Part shown: one piece after another, positions 28,701-43,700 of the stretch
Layout of the letters: every line of letters begins with the position of its first letter
Position numbering within the stretch: position 1 is the first letter of the stretch
NCBI GenBank assembly: GCA_964017235.1
Contig: OZ024938.1
Location: forward strand, 60,689,816-60,753,815
Length of the DNA: 64,000 bases
Source of the DNA: Sabellastarte sp. h YS-2021
Taxonomy: Eukaryota > Annelida > Polychaeta > Sabellida > Sabellidae
Direction: 5' to 3'
Translations under genes and position numbers: made by a program
Notes under the pieces: model-generated
Seen by the model: the letters and a program-made list of their open reading frames with translations, nothing else
Told to the model about the DNA's origin: nothing
Database searches by the model: none

Positions 28701-31700
28701 AACTCGCTAAGAAAAATACATGCAGATATTGAGGATGATTCAGACTAAATTTTTCATTCATGTTTTTCCGGCTTCTTTGCAACCACAGTGCATCTCAAAA
28801 TAATTTCTAGATATATGACAGTATAAATTGGTCTCTGTTGGCTTGTATTAAAAATTACGTGCAAATAATGCTGTTGCGGCCTGTATCTTTTATATATAGC
28901 CATGTTATTGGTGATCGTTGTAATCATGAATCATGTCAGTAACAATCCTAAATATATAATTATGTACTCACTCACTGTTGGCTTGTATTGTAAACTTGTA
29001 ATTTTGTAACTACATGATAATATATTGATTCAAATGAAGTTTGCAACTGAAAAAAAAATCAAGATATTTTTTATGTTCTATTCATTTCTTTAAAACTCAG
29101 TAAATAAAAGACTCTTTTTAGGCTTTAAAAGGATTAGTTAATAAAATCCTGCAAAAACATCATATTTACCGGTACTATGCGGTACTAAGTGATCCACAGA
29201 TCTCCTCTCAAAAGAAACTACTGAAGCAGGATGTGACTTCGCTACTAGATATGTGACAAATTTAACCAGTCACTGCTTGCTTGTATTATAAACTTGCAAA
29301 TGATAAAGGTCTTGAAAGCATTGTTTTTTTTTTTGCATTTTATTCATACTTCCTTGCAATATTACACAGTCATCAGTCAAAATGATATAGCTCTCTCAGT
29401 GGACTCAGGAAAGGCAGTGGCCCTAACATTATTAGACCTATCGGCGGCGTTTGATACGATTGATCATTCTCTTTTATATGACTGCTTGCATGACTGGTTT
29501 GGTCTAGATGGTACTGTTTTGTCATGGATCAAATCGTATCTTTCAAACAAAACAAAAAATTAAAATAGGCGGTAATTCTCCCTTTCGGAGTCCCCCAAGG
29601 CTCTGTACTGGGTCCTCTCCTTTTCACCCTCTACACTAGTCCCCTCAGTCAAGTTATTTCAAATTCAATGATCTACCTAGCAGTTGACTCCAGGAATTTT
29701 GACTCTAGCATGGAAGAGCTGACCGAGTGTCTCAAGTCTGTACAGGAGTGGATGGACGGTGTCAAACTAAAACTAAACCCAGAAAAAACCGAATTTATCA
29801 TTATAGGTCAAAAAGCAGAGAGTCGCTTGCACCAAATTTCCCTGTTCCACTCCTCCAAAAAAATATCTCTCCGTCGGTGGAAGTAAAAAATCTGGGTGTT
29901 ATTTTCGACTCAGACAACTCCTTTGACAATCATGTTGCCAAGGTTTGCAGAGCATGTTACTATCATCTTCGTGATTTGCGACGAATTCACAAATTCCTTG
30001 GAGTTGAGACAGCAATACTTCTGGCAAATGCTATGATCAGTAGTCGTCGAGACTACTGTAACTCTTTACTCTATGGGGTAAGCAAGTCCAACATAGCCAA
30101 ACTACAGAGAGTCCAGAATGCTCTTTGCCGCATCATCTTCAGACTTGACAAAACGAGTCATGTTACACCCTTTTTGAAAAAACTCCACTGGCTCCCAATT
30201 CAACATCGCCTCCTCTTTAAGTATAATCTATTGGTATTCAAGGCTATTAATCTTTCACAGCCCCCGTATCTTTCAACTTAAATAAGATTGAGCAGTCTCA
30301 CTCGCGGCAACAGGCTATCTATCTCCTCAACCCACCCTAAGAAGCACATAGGTAGGCGTGGCTTTGCAGTAGCTGCACCAGCTGAATGGAACAAGCTGCC
30401 ACAGACTGTCAGATCTCAGCAAACAATAGATGGTTTCAGAAGCCAGCTAAAGACCTACTTATTTAGGCTGGCATATCCCCCACCTTAGCTATACCCTGGC
30501 GGGCGCTTTTTAGATGTCGACCCATGCCTGTCCCTGGACTCTCCCTTCTTGGACTCAAGCGCATTAGAGGATTGGTATCAATTTTGCGCTATATAAATCC
30601 TACTATTATTATTATTATTATTAAAATGACTCCTGGATATTTATGTCACATTTATTTGGTCACTTATTACTTGTATTTTAAACTTCCAGGGAAGTACATG
30701 CAGATGATGAAGGTGTTGAAGCCAATAGCCTTTGATGTCACACTCTGTATGTCTCAGCTCTTTGATTTCTACTTGTATGCAGTAAGTGTAACTATTTATA
30801 CCCCTTTCACACTGCAGGTGGTACACCCTGCGGTTAGAGGTTTTATTTGGCAGCAGAACAGCGTTCCAGGGCGCCTCATATCTTCCAAGATTTGATGTAC
30901 CTATGAGGTATCACGCGCATGGCCGCTGATGTGGCATGGTGTGTAACCATGAATAACAGTAGGACGGCAGTAGTACAAACCATTGTCAACGAGAGGCAAC
31001 CTTCATTAATCTCAACTCCCCTTCAGTAGCCATTGGATGAAAATGTGGTACTGAAACATGACCAAGTCATGACCTTATATAAACCGCAGATGTTGCCTTC
31101 AGTTACAGTTTGTAAAAAATATATATCTGCGGAATGTCACACTGAGATTTTTAGAGGCAGTTCTCAAACGGATGTCAGGCGATAGTCGAATGATTGGGAC
31201 ATTTTATCCAACACGTACTACCGCGGGGTGTACCACCTATAGGGTGAAAGGGGTATTATAAAAGAAAATTAGATAATTAATGATTTCAAATTTATGTGAC
31301 TTTTGATAGCAAGTTTGTTAGGTTAATTTAACTAATAGAAATGGTAAGTGGGTTTTTTCTTCTTCTAAGAAATACTGACTTTTGATATGGCCCTGGGGTT
31401 AATTTTTATCTAAATCTTGCATGCCACAATATGAGTGTTCTTTTGTATCGCAATTCAGAATTAAACTACTGCCTTTATGCATAGAATCTGAGAGATTCTT
31501 GTCACTAAAACTCTAGAAAACGCAATGTTGATAAAAGTAACATGTTACTCATGCAATTTAGTTCAGTAGAAATAATATCATTTTTACCGTGCATTAGTTT
31601 GAAATGTCAAAAAAGTGCCGCAAACATATTTTGAAAATTTGTGATGACTTTATCTGTTCAGTTTCAGGTGAGGTAAACTACTGTGACATAGTCTGTCAAA

Positions 31701-34700
31701 AAATGTGTATATTTTAACTGAAACAATGTGGTGTTTATATCTTTTTTCGTCTTGTTAGGTTTACAGTTTCTTTGTGCAGACAGGATCAGAGGTAAGTACA
31801 TTGTAATGTTATAAGATTATACTCAGTGTAATGAGAACCTTCAGGATTCTGTTGAACTAATGGATAAGTTTTATTTTTATCCACCAAAATGCAGTATTTT
31901 CTAATGTTGGGACTTTAAAGGTGGTTCCACTTAAATAAGTATGCAAATATTTGTACTCTTGTTTCATTTACACAAAGTCTATTGTCAGTAAAATGATATG
32001 CTTTCCATTGTCAGTCTGTGATCTGAAAACAACTACTTTTATTATATATGGATAATAGAAGGTTATTTGAACAGAATAGCTTTTCTAGTATTTAGCATGT
32101 TCCTCCTAACTTGAAATCATCAGGTTCTTTGAACTGAATTGCTTTTCTAATATTTAGCATGTTTCTCCTAATTGAAATCAGTCAAGCAGTGGTAAGTAGG
32201 ACAATACACGTATTATTTCACCAGTGAATTTGAAGAAAGCTTAATAGACATCACTATGGAGTGTCTCTGATTGCATAATGACTCCCTTTTTTAGCTACAG
32301 CATTAAAAGTGATATAGCTTGTGTCTGTTGCAATGGTTTTTGTCATAGATGCTCATCAGATGCGTTTAAGATTTAATTTCTTGTGTAGTTAGCAAAAGAA
32401 TCCTTTCCTCTGCAGGGTGATGTTCACATTGAACACTTAAGCATGAAGTTGCGGGGGACGTTGAAGAGAATTCGTGACAACCTGATCATAGATGAGGAAC
32501 TGCTGCAGTTGGCTGCTGAGGGAATGGCTCCTCCTCAGAATACGGAGGACAAGATAGCCTCCCCACACCTATCACCAGTAGTCAACTTAAAGAGTAAATT
32601 CTGAATATTGCAGACTTTACATGTATATGTGTAGGGTTGAACAGCATATGTGCACATGTGTAACATTCTTAGATTTAAGTAAATATGACAAGTATGACAT
32701 AGTTTTCATAAACAAGTAAAGGAGTTTTTGGTCTGCATGTGTGTGTACAGCATTGTTCCCTCAACAGGAATATGTGACAATTGCACAGTTTACATGAATA
32801 CATAAACATGTGAGGAGTGTACAATTTACACGAATGCCTGTACATTCTCCCAGTTTACATAAACATATGTTGGATGCATCATTCAGTTCTTCTTTTAGAT
32901 AATGTCTACTTTTTATTGTGAAAAACCATTTTCTATTAGTTGTGGTTTATTGAAGTCATCCAACTGACTTTGATTTGACCTTTAACCTTGCCTTAGTGAC
33001 CATGATATGATAAATCTTCTCCGGGCTATATCTCGGAAACTGTAAGGAGTGGGAAGTTGATACTTGGTAGGGATATGGGTTGGAGAGTGTAGGTGTGCAA
33101 CGTCATGGTGAGGCCTTTGTGTAATCTTTAACTTTGATGCTGTTGGAATGTTTAACGTACACTGTCAGTGTTTTCAAACATTCCTTGTCTTTGTACTTTT
33201 TCACCTCTTCAATATATATCATGGTGTACAAAGCTATTTCCTTAGGTTGTGGGGTACGGGCATCTTTGCTGCTATTTTGAATGTGGCATTTCTCTGCCAT
33301 TTCTGCATAGATTTTAATGCAACTGAAAAAAGCTAAAACAGTGTAAAAGACCAGATATACAGTACATAATTTTGGGTGACATGGTTTTAAAGATATTTTT
33401 GAGAAAGTGGTACTCATTCACAGTAAGTTGCACTGGGGAATTAAGAAATGTTACTTGGCCTGTATGTCTCAGTATTTAAGTCAAGTACATCATGTATTAG
33501 ATCAGAAATCTTGACATATACTCATCAGATATGGACACACTGAGAGGTCTGGCTGAGCGTGTGGTTGCCACCGAGTCACTTGTGTTTCTGGCTGACCAGT
33601 TTGTGTTCTTGCAACCTCACCTGGAAGCGGTCATCCCTCAGGCAAAGAAAGCCTTCCTACAACAATTCTACTCTCAGGTATGCATGAAATGTATTGCCAG
33701 TGTACGTCTTTTCAGTATATATTCACATTTTCGAGTATTTAAACTATAAGCTCCCAGCCGCATTTTTGGATGACGTTTTTACAATATATTAGAATGAATA
33801 TGCTAGGGCAGAGTCAGCAGATTTTCCATCTCAGTATCCCGCCAGTGTGAAACCATACCAATTCCGGGATACCGAAAAAAAATTCCGTTCTGGCATATCC
33901 CCCAATCAAATAAGCCCACTAACAGGAAATTAACTTCATGAAACCGAAACACGGTAGTTCTCCCGAAAGAAACTGCTAGAGAAGTGTGAAAATATAAAGA
34001 ATTATGAAATAAAAGTTAAAATATTTTCTTCAGATTTGACTTTTGTTTCCAATATTTTTCATTTCATCCTTGCATTATTATACACTGACAATCGAAAAGC
34101 AGGTAGTAAAGTGTCATCACAGTGATCAGTAAATTGGTCTCAATACCAAAATACTGGTGTTACCGACCCTGCCCTAGAGTATGCAGTCAGATCAAAACAG
34201 AGACTTTGCAGATTTTATTTTGTTCTTATGTTTGTGATAATTTAGTTTCATTGGTTTTGATATTCATCGTTGTCCATTTACATTGTCATATTGAAAACCT
34301 ATCCATGGTGGATGCTAGGAATGGGTCTGGTGACCCTAGTGTCTTGTTATTGAGAGCATTTTACTGAAATACCATGAGGACACTATACAACTGCCATCTA
34401 AATTGTCAACACATAATTAAAAGAAAACTTAAATAGTAGACAATAATAATCCTCAATCTGAAGAAAGTATAAACATTTGTCTTAAATTTTTGTTCATTTG
34501 CAGATTTTTATAGCGATTATAGCAGAACCTCAGCAGTGTTATAGTTTCATTTGCCTATTTGATTGGAATGTGCTAAACACATCTTGTTTTAGAACCCGGA
34601 ATCGAAACAGTTTTGCAGTGGCCGCCTCCTGATCTACTTATTTTATACCGACCCATCTGTAAAATATACAAACAGTGCCAGATTTATCGATTCCACAGGA

Positions 34701-37700
34701 TTCTATCATAATGCAACTTGTTGAAAGAGTTGACAGTTTGTATTCATTTCAAGTGAAGTTACATAAAAACAGGTTCTTAGTCAACACATTCCTCATGACT
34801 ATGGAACAGTCTCCCACTGGCTCTACAATCTGTCCCCACACTGGCATCTTTTAGGCGAGAGCCTAAGGCTCACCTGTTTCATGAAGCCTGTCCTCCTTAG
34901 CAGCTTCTTCTCTGGTTGGGCAAATGCTTTCTGGTGCTGACTCTTTTGTGTCCTTGGACTTATGATATTCCATATACCCTCACTATTTATTGTGCCTTAG
35001 AATTTGATTTAGATCAAAATTAAGCGCTTACAAAGTTTGTATATTTTTATCATATTACCATGAGGTGGAAATAAACCCATAACAATAGAGAGGTGATAGC
35101 CAAGTGATTGCTTACTAATCAGACACTCCGGCTACTGGAAAACCACACAAACCTAATTCTATTTAATTCAAGAAATCCTTAGGATTCAACGATTGTGAAT
35201 AGAAAAGAGTGCAAAGGACATATTTCTGAATCCCTGTAATTTAGAGTCTTGAAAATATTGAGGACGAGGAATAAAAAGTCTCCAGTGTACTTACTGACAT
35301 CCTTACTCATCCAATGCTCTTCATTTTGAGAATCCAGCCCCCTGCATTCTCAGAGCTGCTCTGTCCTTGACCTGTCTTTGAACTTCACCCCAGGTCAGCA
35401 TTATGTTCTTATTTACCACATCTATACTTATTTTTCAGGTCATCCTTGGTCTTTATAGTACAAAAAATTAATCTTCTGTGTTCACTTCTTAATTCAGAAT
35501 GTGGCATTTATGATACAAGTTTTAATCTCTGACCAAGAGCTAGTAATGAAATGGTTGTCATTAACTTTGCATGTATTTGTTTTTTGTTTAATGTTGCATC
35601 AGTGTTATAATATCATGCTTAGCAAACTGTATATGTTATGTTTATCATCCAGATAACCCCAGTCTGTGAACCTATGTGGATGTAGTAACTGATTGTCTGT
35701 TAAACTTGTCTTCATTCTTTTAGCCATATATAGTGGGGGGGTCACGTTAGTTCCATAACGAACAGCAATCTACCGTGACATTTAAAAGAATAGACAGCAG
35801 GGGGATAGGGTTCACCAGTGGTTAGATGATCATTTATTTATTCATATGTTAAAATAGGTGGGGTGTTGGAACCCTGTGCCCCTGCTATCTATCTTTTTGA
35901 TGTTATGGCAGATTGCAGTTTGCTATGGATGTCCCGTTTGCTAACGTGACACACACACACCCCCCCCCCTGTATAGATAATCAGCACAGTTGAATCAGTG
36001 AGAACAGAACACAAGGTTATTGAATTAGTCATTCAGCTATCATTGTGTTTACAATATGCTTTGTAGTTCAGTATAAATTTCAGTTCTTCATCTGAAAGGA
36101 TGCTCAGAGTGTGTTTTTGAAAGATGTTGTAGTTAAATCTATTTCTACTTCTTCCACAGACAATCAGCACAGCTCAAGAACTAAGGAAACCAGTGTACAA
36201 GACAGTTGCCTGCCAATCTATAAATACTGAGTTGTTGCTGCAAATGATGACAGGGGTCAGGTTTGACATAAAAGACATTATGTCTCAACACTCCCAGTAT
36301 GTAGATATCATTCTTCAGGTAAAACACTTATCCATTCAGACTATTGTAAATTTTCATCACTTCTTGTACTATCAAGCAGACAAATGAGAATTGTTGTTCT
36401 AAAACACCATTTAACCTTTGGATAGGTGTGTGGTTGTAAAACAGTGCTGGGTCTCCAGGCAGATTGATACAGACAATGATTCACTCTGTAGACTTGACTG
36501 TACGTCTTACTACCAAATCTTACTGAAAAGTGTGACAGTGAAAGTGTTTTAAAAATAATGGGAAATGATGCATAGCCATTACATATTTATGTTGAAAAGG
36601 TCTGGAATATTAGAAAGGATCATTTGTGTACAATCCAATCTCTGATGCGTTTCTTGTTAGGAACTAAACTGTTCCACTACTTTTCCAATGCTACAGTTTA
36701 CCACTGCCTTATACTAAGTTATCTCTTCTATTTTATTTGTATTCTTTTGTCCAAGTAACATCTTTCCCACAAATCCTGGTGAGATAGCAAAACTTTAACA
36801 CTGTGTTCACCATATATAGACATCTACATTCTGTACTATTTGCTGTAACAGGAACTTGACATATACAAGCGGCGTATAGAATTGATCTCCAAGCGAGTGC
36901 CAATACCCAAGGTTGTAAACCATGTGTTGTGGGACCAGTGTATCAGACTGGCTGCCAGGAACTTTGTGGAAGGGTAGGTTTCTAGGGATATCCAAATAGG
37001 AAAACACTGTGTATATTCGACCCATTAAAGCTTAGATTTGCTTCCAGGGGCTCTATCCTTCAACAATACTTTGCTAAGGTCATCTTAGATCCAAGTTAGG
37101 AATGGTTTTCTCGAGTAAGAAATCTAAAATTTGCCAGGAATCTAAAATTCGCCACCTCTAAAACCTTAGTTAATTTTATAAAGAAAATGATGTTTTGTCT
37201 TAAAATTGGTATATTTCAGTTCAGAAAGCTTTAATTTACTGTACATTCAACAAATCTCACCTCAGTTTATTTATTTTATTAGTATTTCCACATTTGGCAA
37301 ATTTCAGATATGTGGCGAATTTTAGATTTCTTACTTTACTTACCAAAGTATTACTTAGATTTGGTATTTATCAACCTCTACTTTGTTAAGTATTACTTAG
37401 ATTCTAAGTTAGGAAAACTCCATATAAAATGTACAGTAACTGTAAACTTGGAAACCAGTATATCTAGGTTAGGAAGAGTCTTATTCCACAACAATTCGTA
37501 CGTATTGTGTACTTTGTTTTTTTACTGAATCATCTGCTTTGTTAAAAAACGGGGGAAAAGCTCTTTTTCTGGAGGGAAAATGCTGTTTTCAATATTGTTT
37601 CACAGTTTAATATCAATAAAACACAAGATTTTATAGTGAAATACCCTTACCATTTCCTAACAGTAGCTATTTGTTGGAGCCATCCAACCCAATGGCCAAC

Positions 37701-40700
37701 GCAGACATGCGATTTTTATGTCGTCACTCTGCGGCGTGGGCGTATGCATACGCGTCCGCGTGAACAACTTCTCCTCCAAAACTACAAGGCCTAGAGACGT
37801 GCTGTTTTTTTTAAAAGATACCTTATCTATCGAGGATGAAAAATTGTTCAAGGCATGCAAATCTGTCTGTTCGTCTGTTTGCTAGAGACATTACAAGGGG
37901 GGTACCCCCACCAAAAGTGTGAAAATTTCAACACTTAATCACAATTTTCTCAGTGACTATTGCAGGGATTTCTCTCATATCTTGCATAAATGTACTAGGC
38001 CACAGGTAGATTCTCTTGTGTGAGTATGAGACCTGGATCTGTCTTACTTTTTTTTTAATAAATTTTTTTATTAATTTTTAATGCATTAAAATTCATGAAA
38101 TCATGCACAAAATCATTTATAACTTGAAAAGTGTTGCATTTAGAGCATTTTGTTAAAATATGTTATTCAGCTACTTTTTTCATAGCTACAATATGGTGAG
38201 TAAGTTGGGTGCCTGTCTCAATAGCTAAGTGAGTAATAGCTACTTTTGGGCTTTTCAGTAACTTCCATCATGAGTAAAATCACTTGTAACTTAAAAACTA
38301 TTGCATTTAGAGAATTTCGTATAAATATGTTATTCAGCTACTTTTGGGTCAGCTATAACATAGTAAAATTTTAGACCTGTAGCTCATGGCATAGCTGAGT
38401 AATAGCTACTTTTAGGTTATCACTGTTGAGTAAATCGCTTATAACTTCAAAACTATTGCATTTAGAGAATTTCGTATAAATATGTTATTCAGCTACTTTT
38501 GGGTCAGCTATAACATAGTAAAATTTCAGACCTGTAGCTCATGGCATAGCTGAGTAATAGCTACTTTTAGGTTATCACTGTTGAGTAAATCGCTTATAAC
38601 TTGGAAACTATTGCATTTACAGTATTTTGTTTCATATGTTGTTCACCTATTTTGGGATCAGCTATAACATAGTGAAGTTTCAGATCTGTGGCTCATTGCA
38701 TAGCTGAGTAATAGCTACTTTGAAGTTCTCACTATTGAGTAAATCACTTGTAACTTAAAACCTATTGCATTTAGAGAATTTCGTATAAATATGTTATTCA
38801 GCTACTTTTGGGCCAGCTATAACATAGTGAAATTTCAGATCTGTAGGTCATGGCATAGCTGAGTAATAGCTACTTTAAAGTTCTCACTGTTGAGTAAATC
38901 AGTTGTAATTGGAAAACTATTGCATTTAGAGAATTTCGTATAAATATGTTATTCAGCTACTTTTGGGTCAGCTATAGCATAGTAAAATTTCAGACCTGTA
39001 GCTCATGACATAGCTGAGTAATAGCTACTTTTAGGTCATCACTATTGAGTAAATCAGTTGTAACTTCAAAACTATTGCATTTACAGTATTTTGCTTAAAT
39101 ATGTTGTTCACCTACTTTTGGGTCAGCTATAACATAGTGAAATTTCAGACCTGTAGCTCATTGCATAGCTGAGTAATAACTACTTTGAGGTTCTCACTAT
39201 TGAGTAAATCAGTTGTAATTGCAAAACTATTGCATTTAGAGAATTTAGTATAAATATGTTATTCAGCTACTTTTGGGTCAGCTATAACATAGTAAAATTT
39301 CAGACCTGTAGCTCATGGCATAGCTGAGTAATAGCTACTTTTAGGTCATCACTATTGAGTAAATCAGTTGTAACTTGAAAACTATTGCATGTACAGTATT
39401 TTGTTTAAATATGTTGTTCACCTACTTTTGGGTCAGCTATAACATAGTAAAATTTCAGACCTGTAGCTCATGGCATAGCTGAGTAATAGCTACTTTGAGG
39501 TTATCACTGGTGAGTAAATCGCTTATAACTTGGAAATTATTGCATTTAGAGTATTTTGTTTCATATGTTATTCACCTATTTTGGGGTCAGCCATAACATA
39601 GTGAAGTTCCAGACCTGTGACTCATTGCATAGCTGAGTAATAGCTACTTTGAAGTTCTCAATGTTGCGTAAATCACTTATAATTTGAAAACTATTGCATT
39701 TAGAGAATTTAGTATAAATATGTTATTCAGCTACTTTTGGGTCAGCTATAACATAGTAAAATTTCAGACCTGTAGCTCATGGCATAGCTGAGTAATAGCT
39801 ACTTTTAGGTTATCACTGTTGAGTAAATCACTTATAACTTGGAAACTATTGCATTTAGAGTATTTTGTTGCAATATGTTATTCACTTATTTTGGGGTCAG
39901 CTATAACATAGTGAAGTTCCAGACCTGTGGCTCATTGCATAGCTGAGTAATAGCTACTTTGAAGTTCTCACTGTTGAGTAAATCAGTTGTAATTGGAAAA
40001 ATATTGCCTTTACAGAAATTTGTGCAAATATGTTATTCAGCTACTTTTGGGTCAGCTATAACATAGTGAAATTACAGACCTGTAGCTCATGGCACAACTG
40101 AGCAATAGCTATTCTCAGGCACTGACTGTTGAGTAAATCGGCTATAACTTGAAAAATATTGCATTTGGAGTATTTTGTTAAAATATATTGTTCACCTACT
40201 TTTGGGTTAGCTATAACATAGTGAAATTACAGACCTATAGCTCATGGCATAGCGGAGCAATAGCTATTTTCAGGTTCTCACTATTGAGTAAATCAGTTGT
40301 AACTTGAAAACTATTGCATTTACAGTATTTTGCTTAAATATGTTGTTCACCTACTTTTAGGTCAGCTATAACAGAGCAAAAATTCAGACATGTAGCTCAT
40401 TGTCCTCAGTGGCCTAGTGGTTAGCAAGTTTGGCATCTAATCATAGGCTGTCACCTCTGTGGGTTCGAGTCCCACAAGTGGCAATTCTGAGGACCTGTCC
40501 CAATATGACCCTGGCTGTTGAACGGGACGTAAAACCCCAACTTTGACCTTTGACCTTTGCATAGCTGAGTAATAGTTACTTTGAGGTTCTCACTCTTGAG
40601 TAAATCAGTTGTAACTTGAAAACTATTACATTTAGAGTATTTTGTTAAATATGTTATTCACAGACGTTTTGGTCAGCTATAACATAGTGAAATTGCAGAC

Positions 40701-43700
40701 CTCTATGTCATGGCATAGCTGAGCAATAGCTTCTTTCAGGTTCTCACTGTTGAGTAAATCATTGTATCCAACCTGTAGGAAATCATGGGCTGGGAATCTG
40801 TTAATATGGTCCGATTTGACCTTGGAACCCTCCTTCAAGGTCAAATGAGGATAGCCAAACATAAAAGTGCTTATAACTCGCTTATTATTGGTCCTAGAGG
40901 TTTGGAATGAAAACCAACCTATAGAAAATCATGAGCTGGGAATTTTTTGGTGTGGTGGGATTTCACCTTGGACCCCTCCTTCAAGGTCAAATGAGGATAG
41001 CCAAACTTAAAAGTGCTTATAACTCGCTTATTATTGGTCCTAGAGGTTTGGAATGGAAAACCAACCTATAGAAAATCATGGGCTGGGAATCTTTTGGGGT
41101 GGTCGGATTTCACCTTAGACCCCTCCATCCAGGTCAAACGAAGATAGCCAAACTTAAAGTGCTTATAACTCGCGTATTATTGGTCTTGGAGGTTTGGGAT
41201 GGTAAACCAACATATAGGAAATCATGGGCTGGGATTCTTTTGGTGTGGTCAGATTTGACCTGGGACCCCTCCTTCAAGGTCAATTGAGGATAGCCAAACT
41301 TACAATTGCTTATAACTCGCTTATTATTGGTCCTACAGGTTTGGGATGGTAAACAAGTTACAGGAAATCATGGGCTGGGAATTTTTTTGTGTGGTCGGAT
41401 TTGACCTTAGACCCCTCCGTCAAGGTCAAATAAGGATAGCCAAACTTAAAAAGTGCCTATGACTCCCTTATTATTGGTCCGAGAGGTTTGGGATGGTAAA
41501 CCATCCTAAATTCTTTGGCTGGGAATCTTTTGGTATGGTCAGATTTGACCTTTGGATCCCTTCTTCATGGTCGAACGAGGATATTGCATTTATAGTATTT
41601 CTTTAAATATTTTTAACCTACTTTTTACACTTAAACAATTACCTTGTTACTTTATTTCATAATACCATTTGCAGGGCACAACTTTTTTGTCCTTTTCTTC
41701 TGTCAGCTTCGGAATATCTTTCGAACATGCTGTTCAGTTACCATTTACTGTATTTCTGTACAGCCCTTTCCCTGATAATTATGCTTTCCTCTCATTATCA
41801 CCATCACAAATCAAAAACATTCAGTCAGCTGACACAGTGCCCGTTCACGGGCACTCTCCTCTTGTTAAGGTTATGTAACAGCCTTAACAAAGCCATTGGG
41901 TTACATTAGTAAAAAACATTCTATAATCTAAGGTACCTCTGTGGATAACTTAAAACCTAAGTAGATGTCTAAAGTGACCTTAGAGCTAGGAATGTTGATG
42001 AATACCATTTCGATCTAAGTTAGTAAAAGTTTGAGGAAAAACTTAGAATCCAAGTTAGGAACAGTCCAAGTATTGGCGAAGAATATGGCCCCAGGTCTTT
42101 ACTTTGTTGGGGTTTCTTTTTGAAACAATGAATGAGTACATTTTATAACAGTCTTGATTTTAAACTCTCACTGGAAATAAAGTAGGGAAATATTCTCAGT
42201 AAATCATAGTGCACTAAGGAAGGACATTGCATCAGCCCTAATCAAAGCTAGGCTTAATGTTGCTTCAGACAGCTTGTAAAATCACTAGAAAGAAAACTAG
42301 AAACTGAAAAACGCATTGTCTGAAGGGTAGCCTTACATTCTTGTTATCAGTGCTTCTGGTTTTGGTTTTAAAATGTGAACAATTTACCAGGAATATTGAT
42401 GAAAAAGATTATTGTCTGGAACTCTGCAGATACAATGTATTTTTATTTATTTATTGGGGTTTTACATCGCTTTCAACACTGTACAGGTCTTATCAGGATG
42501 GGGAGATTTGTGGGCAGAGGAAACCAGTACACAAAGTTGGTCGAGGTTCTGTACTGTAAACTGCCCACCATCGTTAAGGAACTACCAACTTTACCATTTA
42601 AGGTCCGGGGTTTAAACAAACAATCTCAGAGCTGGGAGGTGAGTATGTTACCACTCTGTCACCACGGCCCATCTCTGCAGATATTAGTAGATATATAAAG
42701 TAGTGGTGGGACCATTTAGAGAAGTCAAAACTGGTTACCAGGGCTTTGAAATGAACAAAATCCAGTATTTCATATGCTTGTTAATGTGCAGTAAAATTAT
42801 TTGCACGGTGTACATGAGGCAGAATTTGCAACTGAAAGTGGCTTTTGTGAGACATTATTAAGTACGTAAACATGATTTATGCTCAATATAAAGTAAAAAT
42901 GCGACATATTTTACAAAATATGTATATTTTTTGTCATTTTGATGAAGTATCAGCCATTGGGTGGTCTAAAATGATGACATTTTCAGTTACCAATTCACCA
43001 AATATTCTTTGCAAATTTCGTAATTTTTTGCCAGAATCGAATGAAAAACCGCGTACCAGTTTATCGTTCACACCACTAATATAAAGAGTAAGGTGTCTGC
43101 TAGCCACATCATGTAGGCACACTCCAGGCTGTGTACTTTACTAATGAGATTGTGTCCTTTAAATATTCAAAGTAGTTCCTGAATTTTTTGAAAACCAAGT
43201 TTTAGTGAGCATAAGGTAAGTGATCTATGCAACAACAAAATATTTTGACCTGGTTTTAGTTGTATTTTTTATCCACAGAAATGCCGGTAAATTAAGGCAC
43301 ATTGATCAACATTTATTGAAGTGTCAGCCTTATATCATATGTTTTGAAGTCACAGAGTCTGATTAATTACATCATTTGTTGGGAGATTTTTTTCCAGTTA
43401 GCTGCTTACTTAAGATGGTTTTATGATAGGGACGCTTGTTTGTGTATGGGAGACCTTCAGGGTCCGCCGGCTCCGCATTTTGTTTTCCTTATAACTCTCT
43501 AACCGTTAGGCGGATTCTTTTCAAATTTGGCAGGTTTAGGTAGTAGCCTTGGGGAATTTTTTTGAATATGCTGCAGTGACATTTCAACCAATCAGAGAGG
43601 TCACATGACCAAAAATGTCTTTTTTCGATGGGGAAGCTTGTCCGGATGATAACTTGAAAGGAATTTTGTCAATTCACCTGAAACTTGGCAAATACATTCA

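Larger units (their letters stand above)
37700..41590 (+). mobile_element. Minisatellite element with arrays C and D, ends unclear
   Basis: A GC-rich stretch (CGTATGCATACGCGTCCGCG near 37742) resembles the head region of other family members but lacks an obvious hairpin. A lead-in like that of the 25643 element follows (CTACTTTTTTCATAGCTACA at 38171), then array C to 40770 and about 5.5 D units to 41590. The 3' terminus was not found. Confidence 0.55.

Noticed and set aside
29294-29563. A single gene starting MQMIKVLK and running into reverse transcriptase
   Set aside because: The first residues are a decayed copy of VPS50 exon e16 and the rest is LINE; the join is fortuitous and the frame stops within the RT.
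40404-40490. Possible tRNA gene (clear A and B boxes)
   Set aside because: The ends do not pair into an acceptor stem, and the sequence continues into a SINE body and tail within a minisatellite unit.
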